Assembly (NCBI RefSeq): GCF_000757845.1
Contig: NZ_CP007753.1
Coordinates: 1,612,001 to 1,676,000 of the forward strand
Direction: 5' to 3'
Origin: Prochlorococcus sp. MIT 0604
GTDB taxonomy: Bacteria; Cyanobacteriota; Cyanobacteriia; PCC-6307; Cyanobiaceae
DNA length: 64,000 nucleotides
Part shown: positions 37,706 to 49,699 of the stretch, piece by piece
How the letters are laid out: every line of letters begins with the position of its first letter
Numbering within the stretch: the first letter of the stretch is position 1
Made by a program: the position numbers and the translations under genes
The notes under the pieces: generated by a model
What the model saw: only the letters and a program-made list of their open reading frames with translations
Databases searched by the model: none
Told to the model about the DNA's origin: nothing

Positions 37706-38950
37706 ATGCCAAATTTCCATCGAGTAGTTATTACTGGTATTGGAGCAGTAACTCCAATTGGTAATAACATTGATGAATATTTAGTCGGTCTTCAAACGGG
37801 TACTAATGGGGTCTCAGATATTACTCTCTTTGATCCTGAACAACATCCCTGCAAATTTGCTGCAGAAGTAAAAAATCTTCAATCCGAGGATTTTATTGAA
37901 GCTAAAGAATCCAAAAGATGGGATCGTTTTTCCCAGTTTGGAGTTATTGCTGCAAAGCAAGCCTTTAATGATTCTGGACTTGAAATTACTGAAGCTAATG
38001 CATCAAGAATTGGAGTGATTATTGGTTCTGGTGTTGGAGGCTTACTAACTATGGAAAGTCAAGCTCAAATATTGAGTCATAAAGGGCCTAAAAGAGTAAG
38101 TCCATTTACAGTCCCAATGATGATTCCAAACATGGCAACTGGATTAGCTGCCATCGCTTTGGGTGCGAAAGGACCAAGTTCCGCTGTTTCAACCGCTTGT
38201 GCTGCTGGTTCAAATGCAATTGGTGACTCTTTTAGATTACTTCAACTTGGAAAAGCAGATGCAATGATCTGTGGAGGAGCAGAAGCAAGTATTACGCCTC
38301 TTGGAGTAGCTGGTTTTGCCAGTGCCAAAGCTCTTTCGTTCAGAAATGATAGTCCTCAAACTGCTAGTAGACCTTTTGATGCAGAAAGAGATGGATTTGT
38401 TATTGGAGAAGGATCTGGAATTCTTGTTTTAGAGACTTTAGAAAATGCACAAAAAAGGAACGCAAAAATTTATGCAGAAATAATTGGTTATGGAACAACA
38501 TGTGATGCACATCATATTACTGCTCCATCACCAGGCGGGGTTGGTGGCGCCGAAGCTATCAAATTAGCAATTGAAGACTCCTGTCTTAGCCTTGAAAAAG
38601 TTGATTACATAAATGCTCATGGGACTAGTACATCAGCTAATGATAAAAATGAAACTTCTGCAATTAAATCTATTTTTAGAGACAGATCTTACCTCATTCC
38701 TGTAAGCTCTACTAAGTCGATGACAGGTCATCTCCTAGGAGGCTCAGGAGGTATAGAAGCTGTAGCTTGTATACTTTCTTTGACACATAATTTTATCCCT
38801 CCTACAATTAACTACGTCAATCCAGATCCTGAATGTGATCTTGATTATGTACCAAATAACGCGAGAGAAGCTCAAGTAGGAGTTGCTCTTTCTAATTCTT
38901 TCGGCTTTGGTGGTCACAATGTTTGCCTTGCTTTCAGCAAAATGAATTGA
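37706..38950 (+). CDS. fabF: 3-oxoacyl-[acyl-carrier-protein] synthase II
   Basis: Condensing enzyme that elongates acyl-ACP with malonyl-ACP. The 414 residues show the active-site Cys165 in [14 protein letters not shown], His in [16 protein letters not shown] and the second His in [14 protein letters not shown], with the C-terminal [14 protein letters not shown]. It is downstream of acpP and 43 bases upstream of the transketolase gene. Confidence 0.97.
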   Translation: MPNFHRVVITGIGAVTPIGNNIDEYLVGLQTGTNGVSDITLFDPEQHPCKFAAEVKNLQSEDFIEAKESKRWDRFSQFGVIAAKQAFNDSGLEITEANASRIGVIIGSGVGGLLTMESQAQILSHKGPKRVSPFTVPMMIPNMATGLAAIALGAKGPSSAVSTACAAGSNAIGDSFRLLQLGKADAMICGGAEASITPLGVAGFASAKALSFRNDSPQTASRPFDAERDGFVIGEGSGILVLETLENAQKRNAKIYAEIIGYGTTCDAHHITAPSPGGVGGAEAIKLAIEDSCLSLEKVDYINAHGTSTSANDKNETSAIKSIFRDRSYLIPVSSTKSMTGHLLGGSGGIEAVACILSLTHNFIPPTINYVNPDPECDLDYVPNNAREAQVGVALSNSFGFGGHNVCLAFSKMN

Positions 38951-38993
38951 AGACAACCAATTCTTTATTTCCAACTTAACTTATTTTAAAACA

Positions 38994-41000
38994 ATGGTCG
39001 CTGCATCTGTTTCATTAGAATCACTTTGTGTAAATAGTATAAGAATGCTTGCTGTAGATGCAGTAAATAAATCTAATAGTGGTCATCCTGGATTACCCAT
39101 GGGGTGTGCTCCTATGGGTTATGCATTATGGCAAAACATTCTTAATCACAACCCCAATAACCCAAAATGGTTCAATAGAGACCGTTTTGTATTATCAGCT
39201 GGTCATGGCTGTATGCTGCTATATTCTTTGCTTCATTTAACAGGATACAAATCAGTTTCCATAGAAGATATTAAAGAATTTAGACAATGGGGATCAAAGA
39301 CTCCTGGACATCCAGAAACATTCGAAACTGAGGGTGTTGAGGTTACAGCGGGTCCTCTGGGAGCTGGAATTTCAAATGCAGTTGGTTTAGCAATAGCTGA
39401 AACTCACTTAGCAGCTAAATTTAATAAGACTGATTGCAATATTGTTGATCACTTTACTTACGTAATAATGGGTGACGGCTGTAATCAAGAAGGTATCGCA
39501 TCAGAGGCCTGCTCTTTAGCTGGTCACCTTAAGCTTGGAAAATTAATTGCACTCTATGACGATAATCAAATTACAATCGATGGGCGAACAGATGTTTCTT
39601 TCACCGAAGATGTTTTAAAAAGATACGAAGCTTATGGATGGCATGTACAACATGTTGAAGATGGGAATCATGATGTTAAAGGAATAACTGAAGCTATCGA
39701 GAAAGCAAAATTAGTTACAGACAAACCGTCAATTATAAAAATTTCTACAACCATAGGTTATGGTTCGCCCAATAAATCAGATACTGCTGGAATTCATGGA
39801 GCAGCTGTTGGAGAAGAAGAAGCTGCATTAACTAGAGAGTTTCTGAATTGGGAATATCCTCCATTTGAAATACCGGATGAAGTATATGCGCAATTTAGAA
39901 AATCAATAAACAAAGGCGAAAACTTAGAGAAAGAATGGGATTCTAAATTTGAAGAATATCAAAAAAAATATCCCTCTGAAGGAGCCGAGTTGAAAAGAAT
40001 GTTAAAGGGCGAATTACCTGAGAATTGGGACTCAGATCTCCCCACTTATACTCCTAATGATAAAGGTTTAGCTACCAGAAAGCATTCACAAATATGTTTA
40101 GGTGCTTTAGGACCTAACCTACCTGAATTAATTGGCGGATCAGCAGACTTAACTCACTCCAACTACACAGATATCAAGGGGGAAACCGGATCATTCCAAC
40201 CTCATAGTCCTGAAAAAAGATATTTACACTTTGGTGTACGTGAGCATGCTATGGCAGCTGTACTTAATGGAATTGCCTATCACAATAGTGGTCTTATTCC
40301 TTATGGTGGAACCTTCCTTGTTTTCGCGGATTATATGAGAGGTTCAATGAGGCTTTCGGCACTCAGCGAACTAGGCGTGATCTATGTTTTAACCCATGAT
40401 TCAATTGGTGTAGGAGAGGACGGCCCAACACATCAACCTATTGAAACTATCCCTTCTCTTCGTGCCATGCCTAACATGCTAGTTTTCAGGCCAGGAGATG
40501 GAAATGAGACAAGTGGAGCTTATAAGCTTGCTATTCAAAATAGAAAAAGACCTTCTGCACTTTGTTTAAGTAGACAAGGTATGCCAAATCAAGAAAATAC
40601 TTCGATCGACAAAGTTGCTCTAGGAGGATATGTAGTTTCCGATTGCGAAGGAACACCAGATCTAATATTTATTGGTACTGGAAGCGAACTGAATCTTTGC
40701 ATTGAAGCAAGTAAAGAAATTTCAAGCTTAGGTAAAAAAATTAGAGTTGTTTCTATGCCTTGTGTAGAACTTTTTGAAGAGCAAGAAGACTCTTACAAAG
40801 AAAGTGTTTTACCTAGTAGTGTGAAAAAGAGAGTTGTAGTAGAAGCTGCCCATTCATTTGGTTGGCATAAATATACAGGTTTTGATGGAATTTGTATTAC
40901 TATGGATAGATTTGGTGCATCAGCTCCAGGTGGAGAATGTATGAAAAATTTTGGATTTACAGTCGAAAACGTAGTTAACAAGACAAAGGAAATTCTATAA
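38994..41000 (+). CDS. tktA: Transketolase
   Basis: Thiamine-diphosphate enzyme of the Calvin cycle and pentose phosphate pathway, transferring two-carbon ketol units. The 668 residues include [11 protein letters not shown], the ThDP-binding [19 protein letters not shown]...DDNQ block, [17 protein letters not shown], the second-domain [16 protein letters not shown] and [17 protein letters not shown]. It lies in a row with acpP and fabF and converges on thiC, whose product helps make its cofactor. Confidence 0.98.
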   Translation: MVAASVSLESLCVNSIRMLAVDAVNKSNSGHPGLPMGCAPMGYALWQNILNHNPNNPKWFNRDRFVLSAGHGCMLLYSLLHLTGYKSVSIEDIKEFRQWGSKTPGHPETFETEGVEVTAGPLGAGISNAVGLAIAETHLAAKFNKTDCNIVDHFTYVIMGDGCNQEGIASEACSLAGHLKLGKLIALYDDNQITIDGRTDVSFTEDVLKRYEAYGWHVQHVEDGNHDVKGITEAIEKAKLVTDKPSIIKISTTIGYGSPNKSDTAGIHGAAVGEEEAALTREFLNWEYPPFEIPDEVYAQFRKSINKGENLEKEWDSKFEEYQKKYPSEGAELKRMLKGELPENWDSDLPTYTPNDKGLATRKHSQICLGALGPNLPELIGGSADLTHSNYTDIKGETGSFQPHSPEKRYLHFGVREHAMAAVLNGIAYHNSGLIPYGGTFLVFADYMRGSMRLSALSELGVIYVLTHDSIGVGEDGPTHQPIETIPSLRAMPNMLVFRPGDGNETSGAYKLAIQNRKRPSALCLSRQGMPNQENTSIDKVALGGYVVSDCEGTPDLIFIGTGSELNLCIEASKEISSLGKKIRVVSMPCVELFEEQEDSYKESVLPSSVKKRVVVEAAHSFGWHKYTGFDGICITMDRFGASAPGGECMKNFGFTVENVVNKTKEIL

Positions 41001-41014
41001 CGTCTAATTGATAA

Positions 41015-42388
<1,374 letters not shown>

Positions 42389-42431
42389 TTACAAATTTTT
42401 TAAAAGTGTTATTACTAAAGTTTGATCAAAA

Positions 42432-42515
42432 CTCCACTTCCCTGCATCAAGATTAATGATTCAGGTTCAAAGGGTATGATCTCAGCTAAGTTAAATTTAC
42501 TAGCACCCCTAGTAT
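42432..42515 (-). promoter_or_regulatory. TPP riboswitch (THI box) upstream of thiC
   Basis: On the minus strand the conserved blocks appear in order: AGGGGTG (42510-42504), CTGAGAT (42485-42479), ACCCTTTGAACCTGA (42475-42461) and GCAGGGAAG (42445-42437). These match the thiamin pyrophosphate aptamer consensus. About 47 bases separate the aptamer from the thiC ATG, without an obvious GC-rich terminator stem, so control at translation initiation is more likely than termination. Confidence 0.93.
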
Positions 42516-42583
42516 TAATCTTATTAATAGCTCTTTTCTAAAAAATAGTCATCTCATATTGCATAAAAATAAATAAAATAATT

Positions 42584-42799
42584 TTATTTAACTTTTTGAT
42601 AAGACTTTATCTTTTTTAAAATATTTTTCCTATCCAATTGTCTGCTTATAACTCTCTCAAAAATAATTACAATCCCCATACAGCCAATAGGTAAATAAAA
42701 AATCTTCCTGGAATTATCCCTAAATATCAATCCGATACCAGATATGAGAATCATAAAAGGAGCAACCAAAGATAAAATAGATCTTTTATTAATTTTCAT
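42584..42799 (-). CDS. Small membrane protein (possibly DUF3188)
   Basis: A 71-residue protein with two hydrophobic segments (LSLVAPFMILISGIGLIF and FYLPIGCMGIVIIFERVI) and a basic C-terminal tail. It resembles the short two-helix DUF3188 proteins of marine picocyanobacteria, from memory. Its ATG overlaps the stop of the upstream amidohydrolase gene by four bases (ATGA), indicating translational coupling. Function unknown. Confidence 0.65.
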   Translation of the reverse strand: MKINKRSILSLVAPFMILISGIGLIFRDNSRKIFYLPIGCMGIVIIFERVISRQLDRKNILKKIKSYQKVK

Positions 42800-43980
42800 T
42801 TACCAATTGTATTAATTTTTTCATTGTTTAATTTTACTATGGATTCTGTTATCACTTTAATTCCAACAGCAATAGCTCTTTCATCTGGATCAAATTTAGA
42901 ACTATGAAGAGGAGCACATCCATTTGCATTAGAAACGCCTAACCTAAACATTGCTCCTGGAATCTCATTTAAGAATTCAGCGAAATCCTCTGCTCCTAAT
43001 GATGGTTTTTGTAATTCGATAACATTTTCTTGACCCAAAACCTTAATTCCTGAATCTCTGAGGACTTTATTAATTTCAGAATTATTATTAACTGCGGGAG
43101 TGATCTCTCTAAATATTACTTTTGCTTCAGCTCCGCAACTATTAGCTAATGAAGTAATATTTTCATTGAGCCAATTACCAATATTTTTAAATACTTTACG
43201 ATTAGTGCATCTAACCGTTCCAATTAAATTGACCTTTTCTGCAAGAACGTTGAATGCATTACCACCATTTATTTTCCCAAAAGTTAGCACTACAGGATCT
43301 AAAGGGTCTAATTTCCGTGTTATTGATTCTTGAATTCCCGAGACAACTTTAGATGCAACCCAAATAGCATCAACTCCTTCATGAGGTCGAGCACCATGGC
43401 CTGATTTTCCTTTAATCTCTACCTTAAGTTCTCCAGCAGCTGCAGTTAAACTTCCCTCTTTAATGCCAATCGTCCCTACTGATAAATCTGGGTATACATG
43501 AACTCCCAATATATGGGTTAAACCATTAGTTGCACCATCCTTAATCATCCATCCTGCTCCACTCGCAATTTCTTCAGCAGGCTGAAAAATTATTCGAGTC
43601 CCAAAATTTAGTTTTAAATCCTTAATAATTTTTGCCACACCCAATCCAATCGATATATGCAAATCGTGACCACAGGCATGCATAACACCATCTACTTTTG
43701 AAGAAAAACTTAATTTAGTTTCCTCAAATATTGGTAAAGCATCCATATCCACTCTTAAACCTATAACGCCTTTATCTAAGGGTCCGAAATCAGCAATTAC
43801 TCCTGTCCTGCCAATAGACTCTTTAACATTCCAACCAATTTCTTTTAAAAAACCACTTATCAAGATCGCTGTTTGATTTTCAAGTCCACTTAATTCCGGA
43901 TGTGCATGAATATGTCTTCTTAAGTTAATTAATTCATCATTAAACGAATCAATTTTTTTATTAAACTGATCTCTATTCAT
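42796..43980 (-). CDS. M20-family amidohydrolase (IAA-amino acid hydrolase-like)
   Basis: A 394-residue metallo-amidohydrolase related to hippurate and indole-acetyl-amino-acid hydrolases. Metal-site motifs are VMHACGHDLHISIG, FQPAEEIASGAGWMI (Glu-Glu) and HVYPDLSVG, with a later SLGAEDFAEFL. The dimerisation insert GKSGHGARPHEGVDAI is present. It probably releases amino acids from acylated compounds; the real substrate is unknown. It starts three bases after the TPR gene and overlaps the small membrane protein gene. Confidence 0.88.
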   Translation of the reverse strand: MNRDQFNKKIDSFNDELINLRRHIHAHPELSGLENQTAILISGFLKEIGWNVKESIGRTGVIADFGPLDKGVIGLRVDMDALPIFEETKLSFSSKVDGVMHACGHDLHISIGLGVAKIIKDLKLNFGTRIIFQPAEEIASGAGWMIKDGATNGLTHILGVHVYPDLSVGTIGIKEGSLTAAAGELKVEIKGKSGHGARPHEGVDAIWVASKVVSGIQESITRKLDPLDPVVLTFGKINGGNAFNVLAEKVNLIGTVRCTNRKVFKNIGNWLNENITSLANSCGAEAKVIFREITPAVNNNSEINKVLRDSGIKVLGQENVIELQKPSLGAEDFAEFLNEIPGAMFRLGVSNANGCAPLHSSKFDPDERAIAVGIKVITESIVKLNNEKINTIGK

Positions 43981-43983
43981 TAC

Positions 43984-44772
43984 TTATTTTAAATCGATAA
44001 ATTTCATTAAATCTTTAATTGGTTGTGGAGGCCATCTTCTTATTTTTTTTAACCATTCTTCATCACTATATCTAGGATCTAATTCAGTTACCGCTATCCA
44101 ATTACTCTCTGCTTTCCCAAATTCACCCTTAGACCAATTTAAAGCTGTTAAAGCTGCCCTAGCATCTGCAAAAGTTGGATAACGTCTAATTAAATTTTTT
44201 AATTCTTTTTCAGATTCATCAATGTTCCCTAATTGGAAATCTGCTAAAGCCATACTTGATCTAGCCATTGCAAATCCAGGATTATATAAAGCAGCTTTTG
44301 AAAATAAATCTCTTGCTTTTTCCCAATGTAATGTAGATCCCTCTACATTAGCCAAGTTATACAATGCAGAGAAATTTTTACTATCTTGCGAAATAACGAA
44401 CATATAATCTTTTTTCGCTTGCGACCATAAACCCAATGCTTCCTCAGCTATTCCCCTATTAATGTATGGATCTATTTCACTAGGATTCAACCTTATTGCC
44501 TTATTCTGGTCATCTATTGATCCCTCTATATCACCTATAACAAGTCTTACATTTCCTCTATTACTCAAACCTGCAGCATCATCAGGATAATAATCAAGAT
44601 ATTTATTCCATTCTTCTAAAGCGAGATTAAATTTTCCGCCTGAACTTAGATCTAATGCACTTTTAAACAAATCCTCTCTCAAAGGTAATGAATAGCATGG
44701 TGCTATATATAAAATATTCAAAAAAACAAAAAATAATAAAAAACAAACCTTAACTTTTTTAAAAGTTATCAT
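43984..44772 (-). CDS. TPR-repeat protein with signal sequence
   Basis: A protein of about 262 residues, starting at the ATG at 44772 (overlapping the end of ruvB by 14 bases). The N-terminus has a basic start and hydrophobic stretch ([21 protein letters not shown]), a likely signal peptide or anchor, with a Cys near its end that could be a lipobox (IAPC). Five or so tetratricopeptide repeats follow, e.g. [20 protein letters not shown] and [20 protein letters not shown]. It presumably acts as a protein-binding scaffold in the periplasm or membrane. The partner is unknown. Confidence 0.83.
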   Translation of the reverse strand: MITFKKVKVCFLLFFVFLNILYIAPCYSLPLREDLFKSALDLSSGGKFNLALEEWNKYLDYYPDDAAGLSNRGNVRLVIGDIEGSIDDQNKAIRLNPSEIDPYINRGIAEEALGLWSQAKKDYMFVISQDSKNFSALYNLANVEGSTLHWEKARDLFSKAALYNPGFAMARSSMALADFQLGNIDESEKELKNLIRRYPTFADARAALTALNWSKGEFGKAESNWIAVTELDPRYSDEEWLKKIRRWPPQPIKDLMKFIDLK

Positions 44773-45817
44773 TTTTTGAATCAATGTATTCTTTTCCTAA
44801 ATCAGTAAGTAATCTTCCTCTAGGAGTTCTAGTGAGGAAACCAATTTTGATTAGATATGGTTCAACTATAAATTCTAACATCGAAGAATCATCACCCAAG
44901 CCAGCTGCAATTGAATCAAGGCCAGTTGGATTACTATTGTTTTGGTTAAGAAAAGATAAATAATTTCTATCTAAAGAATCCAATCCTTTTTCATCAATTT
45001 GGTAAGAACTTAGAGCTTTTTTTATTAAATTCACAGAAATCTTATTAGTTTTCTTAACAACTTGAGCATAATCTCTAACTCGTCTTAATAATCTTAAAGC
45101 AATTCTTGGAGTCCCTCGAGATATCTTCGCTAAATCATAAGATGCTTCATCATCTAAATATATATTATTTAATCGGGATACATTAATAATTATTTGTTTT
45201 AACTCATCATATGTGTAAAATTCAATTTTCTGAGAAATACCAAATCTATCCCTTAGAGGTGCACTTATTGAGGCTAATTTAGTTGTCGCCCCAATCAGAG
45301 TGAACCTAGGAAGATTAATTGTTCTGCACCGGGCTCCTCTATTAGCTCCCATAGTTAAGTCGAGTCTAAAATCTTCCATTGCAGAATACAGCAACTCTTC
45401 AGTTAACCTATTTAAGCGATGTATCTCATCGATAAATAAAACTTCACCTTCTTTTAATCCAAGCAGTAAGCCTACAATATCTCTAGGTCTTTCTATTGCT
45501 GGTGCAGTCGCTATCCTACATTTTGTATTCAATTCATGGGCTATCAAAAAAGCAAGTGTAGTCTTACCTAAACCAGGCTGTCCATATAAAAGAGTATGCT
45601 CCAGAGGTTCTTTTCTAAAAATTGAAGCATCTATAGCTATTTTTAAAGAAGATTTAAGCTGCTCTTGGCCAATAAATTCTTTAAAAGTCTGAGGCCGAGC
45701 TAAGTTCCGATTATTATTTCTCTTTTCTTCTGGAATGATTTTTGAATCAACTAGCCTAAGCTCTTTTTTACGAAGAGAAAAGTCATTATCGCCTATATTG
45801 GAAGAAATAATTGCCAT
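44759..45817 (-). CDS. ruvB: Holliday junction branch migration helicase RuvB
   Basis: Hexameric AAA+ motor that drives branch migration with RuvA. The 352 residues contain [13 protein letters not shown], Walker [20 protein letters not shown], Walker [13 protein letters not shown], sensor [19 protein letters not shown] and arginine-finger region, and the winged-helix end [19 protein letters not shown]. It starts at the ATG at 45817, divergent from smpB. Confidence 0.98.
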   Translation of the reverse strand: MAIISSNIGDNDFSLRKKELRLVDSKIIPEEKRNNNRNLARPQTFKEFIGQEQLKSSLKIAIDASIFRKEPLEHTLLYGQPGLGKTTLAFLIAHELNTKCRIATAPAIERPRDIVGLLLGLKEGEVLFIDEIHRLNRLTEELLYSAMEDFRLDLTMGANRGARCRTINLPRFTLIGATTKLASISAPLRDRFGISQKIEFYTYDELKQIIINVSRLNNIYLDDEASYDLAKISRGTPRIALRLLRRVRDYAQVVKKTNKISVNLIKKALSSYQIDEKGLDSLDRNYLSFLNQNNSNPTGLDSIAAGLGDDSSMLEFIVEPYLIKIGFLTRTPRGRLLTDLGKEYIDSKNDNF

Positions 45818-45869
45818 AATGAAAGGTTAATTGCAATTGTTCTGAGTAGAAAGATTTTTTACAACTAAA

Positions 45870-46364
45870 ATGGCAAAAAATTCAAACAAAGTTAAAAGAA
45901 ATTTTAATAAAGAAAATAATTTTAAACTTCTAGCTGAGAATAGATATGCAAAATTTCAATATGCCATATCTGAAACAATCGAAGCTGGAATTGAGCTTTT
46001 AGGGACTGAAGTAAAGTCCATTAGAAACGGAAAAGCAAATTTAAGGGATGGGTACTGTTCATTCAGAGATGGAGAGATCTTATTATTAAATGTTCACATA
46101 TCACCACATAAAAATGTGGGGTCTTTCTTTAATCATGATCCATTAAGAAATAGAAAGTTATTGCTTCACAAAAAAGAAATTATAAAAATGAAATCCAATT
46201 CTGAAAAAAAAGGAATGACCATTGTTCCATTATCTCTTTATTTAAAAGGCTCATGGATAAAACTAACTATTGGAATCGGCAAAGGTAAAAAATTACATGA
46301 CAAACGTCAAGATGAAAAACAAAAAAGTATAAAAAAAGAAATAAACTCTGCACTAAAAAGATAA
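45870..46364 (+). CDS. smpB: SsrA-binding protein SmpB
   Basis: Brings tmRNA to stalled ribosomes. The 164 residues show the OB-fold signature [44 protein letters not shown] in two parts, [14 protein letters not shown], and the basic C-terminal tail ([17 protein letters not shown]) that mimics an anticodon stem in the decoding centre. It is divergent from ruvB with 52 bases between. Confidence 0.96.
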   Translation: MAKNSNKVKRNFNKENNFKLLAENRYAKFQYAISETIEAGIELLGTEVKSIRNGKANLRDGYCSFRDGEILLLNVHISPHKNVGSFFNHDPLRNRKLLLHKKEIIKMKSNSEKKGMTIVPLSLYLKGSWIKLTIGIGKGKKLHDKRQDEKQKSIKKEINSALKR

Positions 46365-46387
46365 AGTACTATGCAAAATTATTGAAA

Positions 46388-46636
46388 CTATGAATCTAAA
46401 CTGACTGAACTTGGAGGTGGGGAAGGATCTGGATCTGCAATTAGCATATGTTGTAATACGGTCTCAGGCCTCTCACTGTCTCTCCAGCGAATTTTATATG
46501 CAGGCATTTTTGTGCCCCTACTTGTAGTTTGCTCTACTGGTTCAATAACCCATCCTCTTCTTGATCGGCCTTGAGGATTTCTTTTTACCACTGCATCCGC
46601 GTGTTTGAAACGGAAACCAACACGTTCACCACTCAT
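46388..46636 (-). CDS. Conserved cyanobacterial hypothetical protein
   Basis: An 82-residue basic protein with a small beta-rich look: MSGERVGFRFKHADAVVKRN, RSRRGWVIEPVEQTTSRGTK, YKIRWRDSERPETVLQHML. The short strands and the R-W-R motif resemble an SH3- or Tudor-like fold, but I do not recognise a named family. The tail is Pro/Ser-rich. It lies 29 bases downstream of lysS in the same direction, opposite to smpB. Confidence 0.75.
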   Translation of the reverse strand: MSGERVGFRFKHADAVVKRNPQGRSRRGWVIEPVEQTTSRGTKMPAYKIRWRDSERPETVLQHMLIADPDPSPPPSSVSLDS

Positions 46637-46665
46637 TTCAAAAATTTCGTATTGGATTAATTTAC

Positions 46666-48204
46666 CTATTTTACTTCATTCAAGGGTAACTTTTCACTTT
46701 TTCTGGAAGTTATTTCTGGTTTTAACAATGGGAAAGGGATTACATCTCTAATTGATGCGCTATTAGTAATTAACATAATTAGCCTATCAATGCCTATACC
46801 TAATCCTCCAGTAGGCGGCATACCAATCTCTAAAGCATTTAAGAAATCTTCATCTATACAGTGAGCCTCAAGATCTCCTTCATCTCTAAGAGATTGCTGT
46901 AATTGCATTCTTTCTCTTTGATCCACTGGGTCTATCAATTCACTAAAGGCATTTGCCAGCTCTCGACCAACAATGAATAATTCAAATCTCTGAACTATTT
47001 CTTTATTATCAAGATGAGGCCTAGCTAAAGGAGAAATTTCAACAGGATAATCAATAACAAAAGTGGGTTCAATAAGTTTTGATTCTACTTTTTGCTCAAA
47101 GACCTCATTTAAAAGTCTTCCAATAGTATTTACTTTATTAGTGAAATCAACATTTATATTTTTAACTGCTTTTTTTGCTGCTAGAAAATCTCCATTAAAA
47201 GAATCAAAATCAATCCCTGTATATTTTTTGACAATATCTTTCATTGAAATTCTTAACCAAGGTTTAGAAAAATCAATTTCTTTATTTTGATAATTTATAA
47301 TTAAAGAACCACATGCATCAGCTACGATATCCTTGATTAATTCTTCTGTTAAATTCATCATATCTACATAATCAGAAAAAGCTTGATAAATTTCAACTGA
47401 GGTGAACTCTGGATTATGCCTTGTACTTATCCCCTCATTGCGGAAGATTCTTCCCAATTCATATACTTTCTCAAATCCTCCAACAACCATTCTTTTTAAA
47501 TGTAATTCTGTAGCTATTCTTAGATAAAGTGGGATATCTAATGTATTGTGATGAGTTATAAATGGTCTAGCTTCAGCACCACCAGCTTCAGATTGCAGAA
47601 TTGGAGTCTCTATCTCTAAATAATCTCTATTATCCAGCCATTTTCTTATAAAACTTATACATTTTGCTCTTGTTTTAAATACATTTTTAGAGTGAGGATT
47701 CACTATTAAATCTAGATAACGTTGCCTATATCTTTTTTCAATATCAGTTAATCCATGCCATTTATCTGGTAAAGGTTGTAATGATTTGGATAACATTTCC
47801 CATTTTTCTACTTTAATTGAAAGCTCACCTTTATTTGTTTTTTTAATTGTTCCGTAAACACCTATCCAATCACCAATATCTACTATTTCCTTGATATCTT
47901 CAAAAGAAAGTAATTTTTGTTTTTCTAAATTTAAATTAATAATCCTTTTATCTAGATAGAGCTGAATTTGACCTTCTTGATCACTTATTGTGAAAAAGGC
48001 AATTTTACCCATTACCCTTTTTGCCATCACTCTCCCAGCAAGAGAAACACTGAATTCTTCCTCCTGACCATTTTCTAAATAATCAAATTCTTGAATAAGA
48101 AAACTAGTAGAATGTGATACCTGAAAACTCTGTGCGTAAGAAGCAAATCCTTGACTAACGAGTGAATTAGCTTTTTGTAAGCGAGCTTCTCTTATTTCAG
48201 ACAA
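46666..48204 (-). CDS. lysS: Lysyl-tRNA synthetase (class II)
   Basis: Charges tRNA-Lys. The 512 residues have an N-terminal OB-fold anticodon-binding domain ([21 protein letters not shown]) and the class II core with motif 1 in the [26 protein letters not shown] region, motif 2 at [15 protein letters not shown] and motif 3 at [14 protein letters not shown]. The start is read as TTG at 48204. It is followed by the small hypothetical gene and preceded by rpaB, 50 bases away. Confidence 0.96.
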   Translation of the reverse strand: MSEIREARLQKANSLVSQGFASYAQSFQVSHSTSFLIQEFDYLENGQEEEFSVSLAGRVMAKRVMGKIAFFTISDQEGQIQLYLDKRIINLNLEKQKLLSFEDIKEIVDIGDWIGVYGTIKKTNKGELSIKVEKWEMLSKSLQPLPDKWHGLTDIEKRYRQRYLDLIVNPHSKNVFKTRAKCISFIRKWLDNRDYLEIETPILQSEAGGAEARPFITHHNTLDIPLYLRIATELHLKRMVVGGFEKVYELGRIFRNEGISTRHNPEFTSVEIYQAFSDYVDMMNLTEELIKDIVADACGSLIINYQNKEIDFSKPWLRISMKDIVKKYTGIDFDSFNGDFLAAKKAVKNINVDFTNKVNTIGRLLNEVFEQKVESKLIEPTFVIDYPVEISPLARPHLDNKEIVQRFELFIVGRELANAFSELIDPVDQRERMQLQQSLRDEGDLEAHCIDEDFLNALEIGMPPTGGLGIGIDRLIMLITNSASIRDVIPFPLLKPEITSRKSEKLPLNEVK

Positions 48205-48254
48205 AATTTATTTTAATATATTTGTTTTATTTAATAAAATTATCAGACTATGGC

Positions 48255-49001
48255 TCAACTTGCCAAAGATGTTGCTGTTTCGCCAACTCTCTGAGAAGCG
48301 TAACCAATCCCTCTAACAGTTAATATTAATTCTGGATTTCTTGGGTCTGGTTCCAATTTACCTCTCAATCTCGCAACATATACATCTACAACTCTTAAAT
48401 CTGCAGCTCTACGAGGAGGATAACCCCACAACTGCTCTAAAATTTCTGCTCGCGGGACAACTTTACCAGGCTCGTCAAATAATAATTCTAGGAGACTAAA
48501 TTCCGTATAAGTTAAACTAATTCTATCTCCAGCTCTAGAAACTTGTCTGCGATTAGTATCAACAACTAAACTTCCAAACTTCATAACTCCTTTGCCTGAA
48601 GGAACCTCTTTAGTTTCAGTAACTGATACAGTTGGGCCCATTCTTCTCAAAATAGTAGCTATTCTAGCCTCTAACTCTTTTGGGCTAAATGGTTTAGATA
48701 AGTAATCATCAGCCCCTAAATCCAAACCTGCTACTCTCTCAGAAATAGCCTCTAGAGCAGTTAAGAATATTATTGGCACTACTGATTCAGCTCTAATTCT
48801 TCTACACACAGCAAATCCATCCATTTTTGGAAGCATAACATCAAGAACTATTAAGTCAGGGGAATCCCTGTGAAAAGATTCAAGAGCTTCTTCGCCATTA
48901 GTGGCTGAATAAACTTGATATCCAGCTAATTGAAGCCTCGTAACTAATACCTTCAAAACTGCTGGTTCATCGTCAACAACCAAAATTCTTGCTTTTGACA
49001 T
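48255..49001 (-). CDS. rpaB: OmpR-family response regulator RpaB
   Basis: Essential cyanobacterial regulator of photosynthesis genes that binds HLR1 sites, including those at PSI promoters. The 248 residues contain a receiver domain (VVDDEPAV acidic pocket; phosphoacceptor Asp54 in IVLDVMLPKMDG; Lys in YLSKPFSPKE) and a winged-helix domain (LVVDTNRRQVS to LRVVDVYVARLRGKL, ILTVRGIGYA). The fit to RpaB/Ycf27 is close. Its partner kinase in other cyanobacteria is NblS/Hik33, which is not in this window. Confidence 0.93.
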   Translation of the reverse strand: MSKARILVVDDEPAVLKVLVTRLQLAGYQVYSATNGEEALESFHRDSPDLIVLDVMLPKMDGFAVCRRIRAESVVPIIFLTALEAISERVAGLDLGADDYLSKPFSPKELEARIATILRRMGPTVSVTETKEVPSGKGVMKFGSLVVDTNRRQVSRAGDRISLTYTEFSLLELLFDEPGKVVPRAEILEQLWGYPPRRAADLRVVDVYVARLRGKLEPDPRNPELILTVRGIGYASQRVGETATSLAS

Positions 49002-49180
49002 AGGTAAAAAAAGATTTCTCGATATTTCAAAGCAAAGAAATATTGCATTGAATATTTATTCTAACAATTAAAAATATAACATTACGAAGCCTCATAGAGA
49101 TATTCTGCAGGTTTAAAAAATTTTTAAATAATTTAAAGATATAAATTTTTTAAACAATTTTTACTTCTTGACGAAATTTA

Positions 49181-49699
49181 TTAATGCAATTTTCTTCTTG
49201 AAAATTTCAACATTCTTAAAAGTTGGGAGCAAATAAAAGGAGCAAAAAAACCTGTCAAAAAAACTTCTGCTAATATATTTTTAACACCGGGAATAAACAT
49301 TAAAGAATTACTATCTGAAAAATTTCTAAACAAAATTTGTGAAAGATAAAAAGTCCCGCATAAAAAACTTCCAAAAGAACAAATTAAACCATACCTAAAA
49401 TGTCCCACCAAAATGTCACTATGCAGTTTAATTCTCCCAAACAAAAATCCACAAAAAATTAAACCTGGTATTTGAGAAAAATTATTATCTAAAGTTAAAG
49501 AATCTAAAATTAGACCTAAAAATAAACCAAATATTAATCCATTGATTGATCCATTAATCATTGACCAAGGCAATAACCAAAATAACGGCCAATATGGCTG
49601 AACGCCTAAAAATCCAAGCCAACTAGGGTGCCACAAAAAAATAATTGGGATAAAAATAAAGCTTATTATGGATAATTTTTTTGTAAAAAATTTATTCAT
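49181..49699 (-). CDS. mreD: Rod shape-determining protein MreD
   Basis: A small polytopic membrane protein of about 172 residues with five or so hydrophobic segments (LSIISFIFIPIIFLW, PLFWLLPWSMING, GLIFGLFLGLILDSL, IPGLIFCGFLFGR, a C-terminal one). G-L-x-L-G-L-x-L-D-S is the usual MreD mark. I prefer the ATG at 49699 (MNKFFTKKLS), which overlaps the mreC stop by one base (TAATG); the open frame itself extends ten codons further up. The start follows from the mreC overlap. Confidence 0.85.
   Translation of the reverse strand: MNKFFTKKLSIISFIFIPIIFLWHPSWLGFLGVQPYWPLFWLLPWSMINGSINGLIFGLFLGLILDSLTLDNNFSQIPGLIFCGFLFGRIKLHSDILVGHFRYGLICSFGSFLCGTFYLSQILFRNFSDSNSLMFIPGVKNILAEVFLTGFFAPFICSQLLRMLKFSRRKLH

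Noticed and set aside
45300-45692. 130-codon plus-strand frame
   Set aside because: Antisense to ruvB, with no family resemblance and no independent signals.
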